A stretch of DNA of 64,000 nt from Cudoniella acicularis (taxonomy: Eukaryota > Ascomycota > Leotiomycetes > Helotiales > Helotiaceae): contig JAAMPI010000002.1 in assembly GCA_013054445.1 (NCBI GenBank), positions 62,001-126,000 on the forward strand, read 5' to 3'. The notes beneath the pieces are model-generated. The model was not told the DNA's origin. It saw nothing but the letters and a program-made list of their open reading frames with translations, and did not search any database. The translations under genes were made by a program, and so were the position numbers. The number at the start of each line of letters is the position of its first letter. The first letter of the stretch is position 1. Positions 35,887-46,665 of this stretch are shown piece by piece.

Positions 35887-37416
35887 TCACTCCGAGTCAT
35901 TCGGGTTGAGAACAATATCTTCGCTAGTCCATGACGAGATGTGAAGTAATTCGGCTTTACCGACTTGGTCATAAACCTGAGGACCACCACTAACACCAGA
36001 AGTTTCACCGTTCCTCCTAAAGTCTGCGTCAAGCAAGCTAAGTGGGCCGAGGTGGTACATCAATCCATCCATTGCTGGACCAAACAAATTCTCCAACGCA
36101 GAGTATTTGCATCGATTATTTTCCTTATAAGAGTTTGGGCCATTACTCTCCGCCCACCCCCATCAAAATACACCAAAACATACACTTTTAAATTTCTTAT
36201 AATTCAACAATAAATTTAATTAAAGATCCTAAAATACGTTTAATTAACTAAATTTACTTTAATTTTATTCATAAAATTCAGAATTTGATTTAAATAAATA
36301 ATAAAAAGTTATACGTACTTCTTTTATATAAAGTCACGAAATCGCTTATTTACATATAAAATTCCTGAAATTTAAGGCTTTCTATATTTAAGTGTATTAA
36401 AAATATGCAACTTAAAAATAAAATTTAATTCCTTCATATCTGAATATTATGAAGTAATTGCTTGTAATGCGCTTTAATTTTTATAACGTTTTAATTAGTG
36501 GTTGCTTTGTTATATGTTTTTAAAAAGTCTAACTTTTGGTGTAAATCGCTTAGTGGGCGGAGAGTAATGGCCCCAACTCGAAGTCTCCCTCATCGAGCAT
36601 CTCGTTCTTGGCTATCTTAGATGCTCTCAAGGCAAAGAGATTGTTTCCAACCCAACTTCTGTAGTTTGTTGCCATTATAACAGTCCAGTATGTATGGTTT
36701 CGAATGTTGTCGTCATCTTTCAAAACAAGTCGGCCAAGAACAAGAGCACGAAAGCTGGTGCCAATACCGTTTGCCATGTCCGTGGCCACAGAACGGAGTG
36801 GCCATTCAACTCCTGTTTCGCTCTTAGGCGGTGTATTGAGTGAATCCCTAAGAAGGGGATCCACCATCAAAGAGAGTTGCTTTCTAGACGGTGAGAGCCC
36901 CTCCGACAGAGAGAATTCCCCGACAGTGGAGAAATAGCAAAGTTATCCCAATTCAGTACCTAGCTTTCTGCGCATAGAGAAGGTGATGGTATGAATATTG
37001 AGGTCTCTGAGCATCTGTACCACACGAGCTTGAATCGGGACCGGAATCTTTGAAAGCGTTGGTTGATCGGGGTTTGTTGTGTAAATAGCATCAGAGCCGA
37101 ATCCATGAGTTGTAAGCTTTATCTTGTCAGGAAGCTCTGCTAAATGAGTGCTGTCCGTATCGGAAGAAGAGGCAATATAGGTAGGGGTGCCGGAACTTGT
37201 TGTCCGCTGGGCTTTGGCCCTTTGGGCGCCCATTTCATTAGTGGTGAAGTCTTGAATATCGAGAGCGGTCAAGTTGGAGTCTTTGATCGGGTCGGTCTTG
37301 TCAGTTTCGGGGATCTCTGAGGTATTTCCTGAGGTCGGATTCTTGACAGTAGAAGGCACAGGAGCAGAGCTACTAGGGTTGCGTTGCCTATGGTGAATAG
37401 GAGTCGCTGGAGACAT
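35887..37416 (-). pseudogene. Unknown gene split by a MITE-like insertion
   Basis: Minus-strand reading from ATG 37416 (MSPATPIHHRQRN) is open to a TAA at 36943-36945 (GTELG stop LCYFSTVG), then continues in the same frame with MVDPLLRDSL, GTSFRALVLGRLVLKDDDNI, NHTYWTVIMATNYRSWVGNN and EMLDEGDFE. There it meets the insertion at 36133-36576. Beyond the insertion the same frame resumes as SYKENNRCKYSALENLFGPA, then MYHLGPLSLLDADFRRNGET, to a stop at 35887. Removing 444 bp (148 codons) restores one continuous frame. The N-terminal 150 residues are Ser/Thr-rich. No family was recognised. Confidence 0.65.
36133..36577. mobile_element. MITE-like element, about 445 bp, with terminal inverted repeats
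   Basis: The ends are 25-bp terminal inverted repeats with one mismatch: 36133-36157 (GTTTGGGCCATTACTCTCCG...) and 36553-36577 on the opposite strand (GTTGGGGCCATTACTCTCCG...). Weaker similarity extends inward (TACACCAAAA...CTTTTAAA on both arms). The interior is very AT-rich, with no transposase, so it is non-autonomous. It interrupts the reading frame of the surrounding gene. No clear target-site duplication is visible. Confidence 0.85.
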
Positions 37417-38008
37417 GGCTGTTGCTCTATTCAAGATCAGTAATTCAGTGTGTCTTGAGATATTCCTTATCTGATTCAAGGTCAGATGTGCAAAAGAAGG
37501 TTACTGGAGTGCTGGAGAAAATGAATGCCGTCGCCGTTTGCACAACAGTCAACTATGTAATACAGCACCGTGTACGTAGCCCCGCGTCCAGGGCTCTAAC
37601 ACAAATAAGCAGTACGATCAGTAGTTGTTCGGGGCCAAAGAGGTTGTATTACAAGTCTGTCTGAAGCCGGCTATTTAATTTCTAGAACCCCTGTACGCAC
37701 TAAACCAGTGTCTCTCGCCGGGTGGCTCATCAAGTACCCTAAAATTCAGGCCCAACACCCTATATTTAGGTTATAAAAGCCCTGGAACCCTTCAAATTCC
37801 CTTTAAAACAGACTCTAAAATCCAATTATTTAACTGATTACCGAATGATATGTCGAGAATTCGTCAACTGACCAACTTAAATCAAGGAAAATGGTTAACT
37901 AATTGGCTTAAATTGCTAACCTACAACTACTGACTTACTAGCCAGTCTGAAGCCAACTACCAGGCCAACCGTTAAATTTTGAAGTCTACAAAACCAAGAG
38001 ATGAATAA
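37417..38008. other. Intergenic spacer
   Basis: Upstream of the split unknown gene and downstream of the ankyrin gene. From 37680 it is composed of AT-rich, loosely repetitive CTAAC/CCAAC-type sequence. No gene recognised. Confidence 0.45.
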
Positions 38009-39873
38009 TCAACTTATCGATCCTTCTTCGAATCGGTCCTGAGCAGGCCAAAACAGATCCATGCCCTCATCCATTTCAGTAGTATTCAGCTCCACCTGTT
38101 GACCAGCAAACTTCAAAGCCTCTACATAAGCCGCAAACACTTCCGGACCACGAAGTTTCGCAATATCTCCAGGGGTAACCGAAACCCCTTTCAAATCTGC
38201 AGGAATGAAGAAATCCGTTGCGAGACTAAGAGAATGCGGATCAGCTCCGAGAGAGACCAATGTCCTTGCAATCTCGACTTGCTTGGCATTTACCGCCACA
38301 TGTAACAATGTCCATTCTCTGACGTCTTTCAAGGTTAGAAAATCCGGGTGGTGTTTCATGAGTTCGGTGAAAGTTGATATGTTACCAAAATGTACGGCGC
38401 AGAAGATGGGTATCCAACAAAGCTTGACGGTTTTGATCATGGTATTCGCTCCGAGTTTAATGAGTGGAGTGATATCATTTCCAACACCATATACTGCTGC
38501 TCTATGCAAGCATGTCCAGCCTTCGCCGTCCTGGGTGTTTAATTCGGTAAATGAATGGGCTAACAGGATATCGAATAACTCAAGAGCCGGTGTTTGTGTT
38601 ACAGTTCTCGTGAATACTCTGAAAGCTGGGGTCCAGTTTTCAGAATCTACAAAATCAAGATCTGCTCCCTTTGAGAGGAGTAATCTGATAATTTTTGGTT
38701 GTCTAAACTGGAAAGAACAATGGAGTATGCTCCTGCTTGATGTTTAGTCCAGGAGAATCACCTGACTAGAGAGTAGAGATGCAGACTAACGTTTGGTTTT
38801 CCACGGGACCGCTCATATCGTTTACTTCTGCTCCATTGTTGATAAGATATTCGACGATCTCAAGTGATCCGCTCTCCAATGCATACTAGGCCATCGTTAA
38901 ATCAATGAAAACCCTCGGTGCCAAAGACATTTACCCTTAGAAGTGGTCGGTTCTCCGGAGTGACATCGTTAATACTTGCTATTCCTAAGTGAAGCAAGTC
39001 CCATACTGCCCTCGAATCTCCGGTTCGACAAGCATGTACAATAGCCGAGTTTGTAGGCACTAGTCTTTGAAGCCTTAGTCCAGGACTGCTTGGAGAGATG
39101 CTAAAAGAAAGTAGCGATGTGCGGTATATCGTAATGTTGAAGCAAATGACTCTTAGACAGAACAGAGCATGAAGTCTGATGGAGATCCCATAGAGATGCT
39201 GATTTTGGTTTCGAACAGAGTAGATTGTACCCTCGATATTAGCAACAGAAAACAGCGGCCAGGGAGACTTGATACAATTCCCAGACCATAAGAGCCGAGA
39301 GATGGGGACTAAATGTGAGCTTTGTGAAATATCATTGTTTGAGATGATCTCGTTCTTCATGTTCATCAATTCAGAGTGCAAAAGGCTTGAGTAGCGTCTG
39401 GATAATGTCAGGATCAATTTGAATAATAAATGAATGACTTACAGGTTTAGAAGTAGGAGGAGATTAGCTAGACTTGAAGACAGCTTATGAATATCTGATT
39501 CCCATTTCTTAACCTTAGAGGCATCCCTTACAGCCTACTTTAACTTAGCGGATTTGTCGGCTCTGCTTTGGAGACTTTGTTGTTCTATGTGGCTGGAAAT
39601 AGCAGAAAAACACGTAATTGTGTCAGAGATGAACCGCTCAAGGGTCGCTGCACAGTCTGCGTCGTCAATTTTGAGACTTTTCCCATTTACCGATTCCAAA
39701 ACGTAATGCAGGAGAACTATCTGGCTCTTCGTTCCATCAACTTGGTGCTTCAGCCTGATAAGCTCTGCCGGTGCGTCACGATAATGTTTGACGACAACAT
39801 TCAAAGCTTTTGCTGTTCTGGCTGTGACTTCGAGAAGGGCCAAAACGGAAGCAGCACAACCGATTAGATCCAT
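38009..39873 (-). pseudogene. STAND-type N-domain / ankyrin-repeat protein with in-frame TAG
   Basis: Exons 39873-39443, 39397-38935, 38885-38791 and 38732-38009 join in frame to 570 codons. The N-terminus MDLIGCAASVLALLEVTART with HYRDAPAELIRLKHQVDGTK is the N-terminal domain found on fungal STAND/NLR-like and ankyrin proteins. The C-terminal half has ankyrin repeats: IVHACRTGDSRAVWDLLHLG, YALESGSLEIVEYLINNGAE, ILHCSFQFRQPKIIRLLLSK, TCLHRAAVYGVGND, TLLHVAVNAKQVEIARTLVS. Codon 113 (39535-39537) is TAG where the domain usually has Trp (K-W-A-x-R-D-K/A). The frame is open on both sides. There is no NACHT/NB-ARC. Likely a self/non-self or immunity-type protein, inactivated or mRNA-edited. Confidence 0.75.
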
Positions 39874-39885
39874 ATTACATATCAA

Positions 39886-41277
39886 ACTCGTTCAAAATCC
39901 CGGATGTTGTATGTTAATACCAATAGAGAAGCAGGTTTTTAGTAGGACGCCAGTTTTGCGATCAAATCTGCCTTGTGGTTGTGGTCAGAGCTTATTCGCA
40001 GTTGGATCTGGCGCTGTGTATAATCAACTCTCGAAGATCTTGCAACTCGGGCGTTGGTCATACGACAATGGTCGGTTTCACGAGCGAAGGCGCAGCGGGC
40101 GGGGAACAGCATATAAGGCCTCGATATTTTCTTGCACACACGAATCGAAGTTCGCACTGCTCATATTTTCAACCACAAAAATGTTGCAACGAGGCCTGAG
40201 TCCTGGACTGGTTTGCGTGCAGTATGCTCGGTCTAGGATCTTTTCGGACAGTCAGAGAGAGGTGGAGATAGGTCGTGTCTCGCAGAAAAAACGGTAAAAT
40301 TACTCTTCTTAGTTCCAAGGCTAAACAGAATGCTAACTTTGATAGATGCGAATGCGATGGCAGTTGCATTCATGGGGGGTGTGGAGGTGGCGACTCTAAC
40401 CCCCCCGACTATACCTAACCTCCCGACTCTCGCCATAGCTCACGAATCACTGCTGCTTGTGTTCAGTGTATATGTGAGTTCTTGAGAAGCAGTGAATGGG
40501 CATATCTTGAAGGACGGAAAGGACACGAACAACCGGATCCTCCAATACAAAAACGAGCTGCAGTTCTTCTCATCATGTGGCGGTCGAGATAATGGGTATC
40601 ATCAATCACTATCAAAACTACTGCTTCCGTCGCCGTCCTCACGATTCTCAAGTGACTTGATAATGGTTTTCAGCACCGGCAGCGACAAAATAACTTCCTC
40701 CATAGCTTTCACCTTCTGTCCCATTCTGCAGCCACCCCCACCTCCTCTCCCTCTCCAACCCAACACAACACAACACCGCCCCTACCATCCCAAACTCTTA
40801 GATATGAAAAATAAGGAAGTTTTTTCCATTGAAGAACACGCAAAAACTTCGATTAGTAACCCTCAAGACCACTTGTAACTAATGATCCTCGGGAAGGTCA
40901 CACTGGCCGTGCAGTAACCATCGGGAGTACGGAGTGAACAGGGGCGCGGCCTCAGATATGGCATTTTGAAGTCTTATCTGGGGGGAGGATGTACGCGCAG
41001 TCAATTCGGGGCTCCCGAGTTTACTGCACCAACCTCTTTTGTTTATTGGCTGTTTATCTTTTTTTTCCTTAACTTTTCGTTTAAGATGTTGTTGCTTTCG
41101 AAAGAGAAAAGGAGTTAAGCGAGGGCCAACGATATTTTTGTCGTACTCGAGCACGCTGTGATGTATCTGCTTCCCGCCTGGTATAATAAACGCTCATCAT
41201 GGAGCATTGCTGTATAAAATTTAGAAAAGAATCACCTATTTGGAGCCTAATAAACTATTAAAAGAAGTAGAAAACCA
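39886..41277. other. Gene-poor spacer
   Basis: 1.4 kb upstream of the ankyrin gene. Overlapping short frames on both strands, none with domain-like sequence. No RNA gene recognised. Confidence 0.45.
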
Positions 41278-41818
41278 TCAATTGTCAACAACTCGACATT
41301 TCATGCATCTATCATTTCTGTTCCGTTTGTCCTCAACTTTCAAGCCCGGGTATTGTAAACCTTTCTTCCGCCACCACGCCTTCACCTGATCACTAGTCAT
41401 CTCAAAAAAAGTCAGCAGATGAAGAGCTATGCACATCTTGGAAAACGCCTACTTGCTCACAAGCCTTCCACAGAAGTCGCTCCTTGTATTTGAGAGCACA
41501 GGCTGCTGCGGCTTCTCCTCCCTTTCCGGTTTTCGATGTTGGGTCCCATTTCTTGTAATGGTACTTCAGAAAGCACACATATGCGGCTTCCATTATAGGC
41601 CGGTCGATTGGGGTGAGATGTTTATTTTTGGTTTCGAAGTCATTTAGAAAGTTTGCACAGCCACCAAGCAAATTGATGATGTCGTAGAAAGTGGCCTTTG
41701 CGCCGGATTTTTGGTAATAGGGGTATTCGTAGGCATCTAAATTGATTGACATGAGGTAATTGTAGTAAGAGGGAGGCAAGGGAATTGTGATGCCGTCATC
41801 GATGGTGAATGATCCCAT
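41278..41818 (-). CDS. Small hypothetical protein, 2 exons
   Basis: Exons 41818-41453 and 41400-41278 join in phase 0 to 162 aa. It reads MGSFTIDDGITIPLPPSYYN, then FYDIINLLGGCANFLNDFET, AYVCFLKYHYKKWDPTSKTG and, after the intron, a basic Trp/Lys/Arg-rich end (MTSDQVKAWWRKKGLQYPGL; RNDRCMKCRVVDN). The intron donor is GTAGGC, slightly unusual. If unspliced, the protein would end after VGVFQDVHSSSSADFF. No family recognised; the regular composition and clean start suggest a real gene. Confidence 0.5.
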
Positions 41819-43022
41819 TGTGAATGCAGATTGCGGTGATACTTGTGGTGGGGCGCGCGGGCGCGGGCGAGAATGGCTGAGAAGGAAAAAAAGATTTTTG
41901 AGGGGAAGGAGGAAGGCCAGGTATTTATGCTACTCGGATTGCTCCTTTGGGGCTAGTTCATAAGCTAAGCAGCATGTATCAGCAGTGAATTTAGCATCGA
42001 CAGTGTATCTGATATTGATAAGGTTTTAAGCATTTAGAGTAAATTTGAAGAAGTGTAAAACTTAAAAGAAATTTAAGCTTTTTTTTAATAATAATTTAAT
42101 AAGACTTTCGAGCTTTCGCTTAGTTTCGTAAGGTGGCTGTTAGTAAACACAGGCTAACAATTAAATAGATGCATCTTCTTTATGTTTCTGTAAAGATCTA
42201 ATATAATGTGTTGAAGGTGGAATCAACATTGCTTGAACTTGAAAGTATTTAGCGAGGGAGTACGTCAGTGCAGTGAAGCTATTCGGATTCTCGCTTAAAA
42301 TAGGGGGGTCAACGGGACAACTTCAAAAGGGAAATTTTCGGACCGAAGGATCACGGCAACACTAGACATGATCTTGAGTCGTGAATCTAAATACATTGCA
42401 AGAGGTCGTTGAATATCGGCTGCTATATCCATCTCCCCTTAAACCATCAGGCGGGCTGCTATCGTAATCTTTTCCGTCGCAAAATCGCCGAGATAACTTG
42501 AAAACTACAAAATAACTACAAGTTTAGAAGAAGGTAAATCATACTCATATTCGTGCTGTAATTTATTTATTTTATTAATATCTTATCATAATAAAGTTAC
42601 CTATTGTCCTTTCAAGTGATGGAATCCCAGCCGCCACCTGAAAGTCGAGGGGAAGGGCACTATTCCCTAAAACCTAAAATTAGATTAAAAAGAATACCTC
42701 AGTGGAAAGCAAAACTCACCTAATTCTAGAGGAAGAAGCTCCCCTGAATTTACAGCTCTTGTGAATTTATTGTGCGAAATAGTTGATGGGATTGCCCCAC
42801 CCCTGTCTATTCTAAAAATATACTATCCTCCAGGCTTACCGCTCGCTAAAATCTAGCGCCGTGACCCCCAACAATGTTTCAACGACACTGAAAATCGCAA
42901 ACCTCTCGGCATTTCCACTCAAACTGCTTTCATCCTTCTGTCGCCTTTTCAAAATTTCTACGCCACTGTATCCCATATGAAGTGATACCGTTTTCAATTC
43001 TCATGAAGTCAAATTATCAGTT
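41819..43022. other. AT-rich spacer
   Basis: 1.2 kb between divergent genes. It contains AT-rich sequence at 42040-42210 and G-runs such as TAGGGGGGTC near 42300. No gene recognised. Confidence 0.45.
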
Positions 43023-44637
43023 ATGAAAACACAGAATGCGCACCTGGGTTCGGAAGAATACCCCTACGATGCGATCGTAATTGGCGCCGGGGTGGTTGGC
43101 TGCGCTGCTGCCACAACATTCGCTAGACAAGGCCGCAGCGTTTTATTGCTCGAAAGAAGTCTCAGAGAACCTAATCGGATCGTTGGTGAGCTTTTGCAGC
43201 CTGGTGGTGTCAATGCGCTTGAGAGACTTGGGATGAGCGACTGTCTGGAGGGCATTGATGCATTTCCTGTTAAGGGATACGAGGTTCTCTACCGGGGGGA
43301 AAATATCGTCTTTTGGTACCCTCTTGTTGAGTCCCAACAGACTCTGATTCAGAAACGGGCGGCATCGGCTCGCTCAGAGGAGCACACAAGGCCTGAAGGA
43401 CGCAGCTTCCATCATGGCAAGTTCATCACAAAATTAAGGGAAACTGCCAGACAAGAGCAAAACGTCAGAGTTTTGGAGGCCACTGTCAAGGAGCTGCTCA
43501 AGTGTGAGAGATCCGGTGTCGTTGTTGGTGTCAAATGTTCAACGGGAGATAAAACGGAGCACAAAGTACAAAATTTCTGCTCATTTCTTCCCATTATTTA
43601 TCTTTGTTACTGCCCGAAGCCGTAAATTCTGTTTGTACCATAGCTGACGTTTTCTAGTATTTTGCCCAATTAACTATTTTGGCTGATGGACACGCATCTA
43701 ACTTTCGTTCTCAATCTGTAGGAAGAAAACCCATCTCTAAATCTAGATTTTGGGGTCTTGAGCTTTTTGATGCTAAGTTGCCAAATCAGGGCCGTGCGTA
43801 TGGCGTAATTGGCCATGGCCCGCCTATCCTACTATACCAAATTGGCAAGCACGAGACGAGGATTTTGATAGATATTCCAACCGATGTCTACAAGACACTT
43901 TCAAGTATTGCCGGCGTGAAGAGTCACATCAAGAAAAATGTCATTCCAATTCTCCCGGAGTCTGTTAGACCAATGGTGGAGATAGCATTGCAAGAAGGCA
44001 GACTTCGCTCCATGGCCAACTCGTGGTTGCCAGCCAGCGTCAACAACACACCTGGCGCAATACTTCTTGGCGATGCGATGAATATGCGACATCCCTTGGT
44101 CGGTGGGGGAATGACTGTCGGTCTGAACGATGTCGTTCTACTCAGCGAGTTATTGGATCCCCTGATAGTTCCGTATTTTCATGACACCAAAGTGGTCATG
44201 GCACAGATGAAATGCCTACATTCAGGGCGCAAAAAGGTCAATATGACTTTGAACGTATTGGCTCAGGCTCTCTATTCGCTGTTTGTCGCTGATGGTGTGT
44301 TGTTTCCGTCTCTCAACTATCAAAATAGCACGCTTTCCTAACTTGTTTTATAGATCCTCAGCTACAAATCCTTCAGCGTGGCTTTGTTCGATATATACAG
44401 CTCGGAGGCTCACGGATCGAAGAACCGGCTGGACTTCTCGGTGGCGTCATTCATAGTCCGTGGCTACTGTTCTACCATTTCTTTGCAGTCGCATTGTACA
44501 GTTTGGGGATATATATTCGTGAGAGCTGTGCCATTTCATTTTGGAACCTCGGACCAGCGCTGGTGGAGTGCGTACGAGTGTTTCTCAAAGCTTGTGATGT
44601 GATTCTCCCATTCGTTTTCATTGAAATCTGGAATTAA
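43023..44637 (+). CDS. Squalene epoxidase (Erg1 family) paralogue
   Basis: FAD monooxygenase that converts squalene to 2,3-oxidosqualene on ER or lipid-droplet membranes. Exons 43023-43565, 43658-44294 and 44354-44637 join in frame to 487 aa, a normal length. Seen: Rossmann motif GAGVVG (residues 21-26), VGELLQPGGVNALERLG, the DG motif LADGHASNFR, the GD motif GDAMNMRHPLVGGGMTVGLN, and a C-terminal pair of hydrophobic helices (SPWLLFYHFFAVALYSLGIY; CDVILPFVFIEIWN). All key motifs are intact. Neighbours are degenerate accessory genes, not sterol genes, so it may be a second copy serving a triterpenoid pathway. Whether the genome has another Erg1 cannot be judged here. Confidence 0.9.
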
Positions 44638-45113
44638 ATTCTTTGGATTCGAGCTACAAAAAATTCGTCGGTCGAAAAACGTATGAATGGCTGATTCGGC
44701 ACCCTGGTAAGTTTGTCAGACTCTTGATGGGCGCTTGTCCTCTAACGCTTGGACAGCCATGCTTTGAAACCAGCGCTTACCAGACTGGACGACCCGGCGG
44801 CAATACAGTACACACAAAACAGAAGCATACTACCTGGAGCTTGTTTGCAAATGAGGAAAATATTACAGCTTCGGTATATGGACGCGCTTCCCAGTGGCCA
44901 ACAAGTTGGTCATTGTTGGAACTTGAACAAAACCAAGCTCCTACGAGCTCTTGGTTCCCCATTCGAAATCTGGTTCTTAGGAAGAAACTTAATTTTAAGC
45001 TTCTCTTTCTTGATTCTAGCTAATCCGACTCGCAGAAAAATCTGTTTGCTTTGGCATAGTTGGACGTCATTTATATCGGCATCTCATCGAACTAAAATTG
45101 TGCTATTAGGAAC
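44638..45113. other. Spacer with overlapping weak frames
   Basis: Plus-strand frames 44643-45023 and 44749-45273 overlap each other and read as non-protein-like; neither has a recognisable domain. Confidence 0.4.
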
Positions 45114-46223
45114 ATGCCAGCGCTCAATATTTTTCGCAGCAAGGACGTGTCTTACAATTCTCAGCCGTCATTTCGGCGTGAGCTCGGATATGTTTCTCAG
45201 CCAAATCAACGCGGAACTATTGATATCATGTGGGAATGCTCTCTTGTACTTTTCGTCTCCGTCTGGGTGGTGATGCATCACAATGTACCGATCAAAGGGG
45301 AAAGCCTGAGAGAGGGAATTACGAGAAAAATTCGATGGGTAGCGCTCGCCGTTTGCGCACCGGAAATGCTAACTCTCTTTGCAGTCATGCAATGGAACGC
45401 TGCAAATATCTCTGTAAAGGAAATGCAGAAGATCGGCGGACGAGACTGGAGCATCGTCCATGCCTTCTACGCCAACTCCGGCGGATTCATTCTTCATACA
45501 AAAGACTGTCCCGCCATCAATCCCCTCGAGCTGTTAACTATTGCTTTCATCCTGCCGACAATTTCAACCGTTTTTTTCTGGGCCAACAAGCCGCAAAACG
45601 CCGCTGAGACCACGATTATCAGACCCGGTTGGCTTATTGCGGATGTTCTTATTGCCGCTGGCGATGCTGCAAAAGAGCCATATGGCGACACGCCTATGGA
45701 CTTTGTGAAAAAACCGCCCTGGGAGGGCTGGAAACGCCGGCCTTCACTTCTCCATTTTGGCGGCCTAGAATGCCGTCCTCTTGCTCGAATACCAAACGAC
45801 TATTCACCTCCACCGCCGACCAAAAAAGAAGCCTTGTTCATCTGGCTTGTCTCTATTGTGCACGCTGGCGTTCACCTTATAGGCTGGAATTTTGAATTCC
45901 CAACACCGACTGAAGCATTGATTTAGAAAGTCTCTAGCATCACCCTGCTCATCGTCATACTTATTGGTGGCGGTGTTCCTGTTATCTCGGCAAGGCCTTG
46001 GTTTGATTTCAGTTTCAATATGTTATGGATTTGGGTCATAGATGCCAGAAAGTCAACTTGGGCAAGGAGACATCTGTTTGGTTGGGTTGTTAATATAGCA
46101 TATTTCGTCTACATTGCCGCGTGTGTTTTGCCTTTTGTTGAGATATTCTTGTCATTTCGATCACTGCCGGACAGTGCCTTCGAGGAGGTCAATTGGACTG
46201 GATTTTTACCACATCTAGGCTAA
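45114..46223 (+). pseudogene. Fungal multi-pass membrane protein, broken
   Basis: Belongs to a large fungal family of unknown function typified by GYVSQPNQRGTIDIMWECSL and MQWNAA...DWSIVHAFYANSGGFILHTK. Homology continues with INPLELLTIAFILPTISTVF, FFWANKPQNAAET, YGDTPMDFV, FIWLVSIVHAGVHLIGWNFE, a TAG at 45924-45926 (Trp is usual there), then in the same frame KVSSITLLIVILIGGGVPVI and a last TM pair to 46223. The 60-80 residues that family members carry between the HTKD motif and the LELLTIAF helix are missing, so there is both an internal deletion and a nonsense codon. It may once have been paired with the adjacent epoxidase gene. Confidence 0.75.
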
Positions 46224-46349
46224 AAGGTTTTTGGATAGGCCAAGTTTATGCTCGGCGGTAATACTTTAGAGGCTTTCTATTATATATATTTACATCAGTT
46301 GAAATTAGCTTCTTTGATTCTTGCTTGGTTCCTCAATCTTCCGGTCTTA

Positions 46350-46665
46350 TGTGTTCTGACAAAAGCAAGGTCTCTTAATATCTCACAGAAAGAAAGAAAT
46401 TATAAAATCAATATTATACGTCAATCTTATAGGGCCCAGTCACTCAGCAAAACTAAATCCTCTTTCGCATATTTCGCTAACATTTTCATACTATACCCCT
46501 AATACAAATGAAGATCATGCACCCTAAGATCCCAACGTCGAAAACTACCTTGTCAAAACAAGATGGAGGATGATAAGGAGGACGGACACGTTGTTGCAGA
46601 TGATGAGCAGATTGAGGAAGCTGACTTGGCTGATAAGAATGGAGTATTGGAGTTGAGAAGTTAGA
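46350..46665 (+). repeat. Unknown coding repeat, copy 2
   Basis: Diverged second copy of the 35210-35590 fragment: LNISQKERNYKINIIRQSYR, then TNEDHAP(stop)DPNVENY and, in another frame, MEDDKEDGHVVADDEQIEEA. The TAA at 46501-46503 replaces the CAA of copy 1, a single C-to-T change. Located just downstream of the membrane-protein pseudogene. Confidence 0.55.

Noticed and set aside
44643..45273. Two overlapping plus-strand ORFs between the epoxidase and the membrane-protein gene
   Set aside because: Different frames over the same DNA, unlikely composition, no recognisable family.
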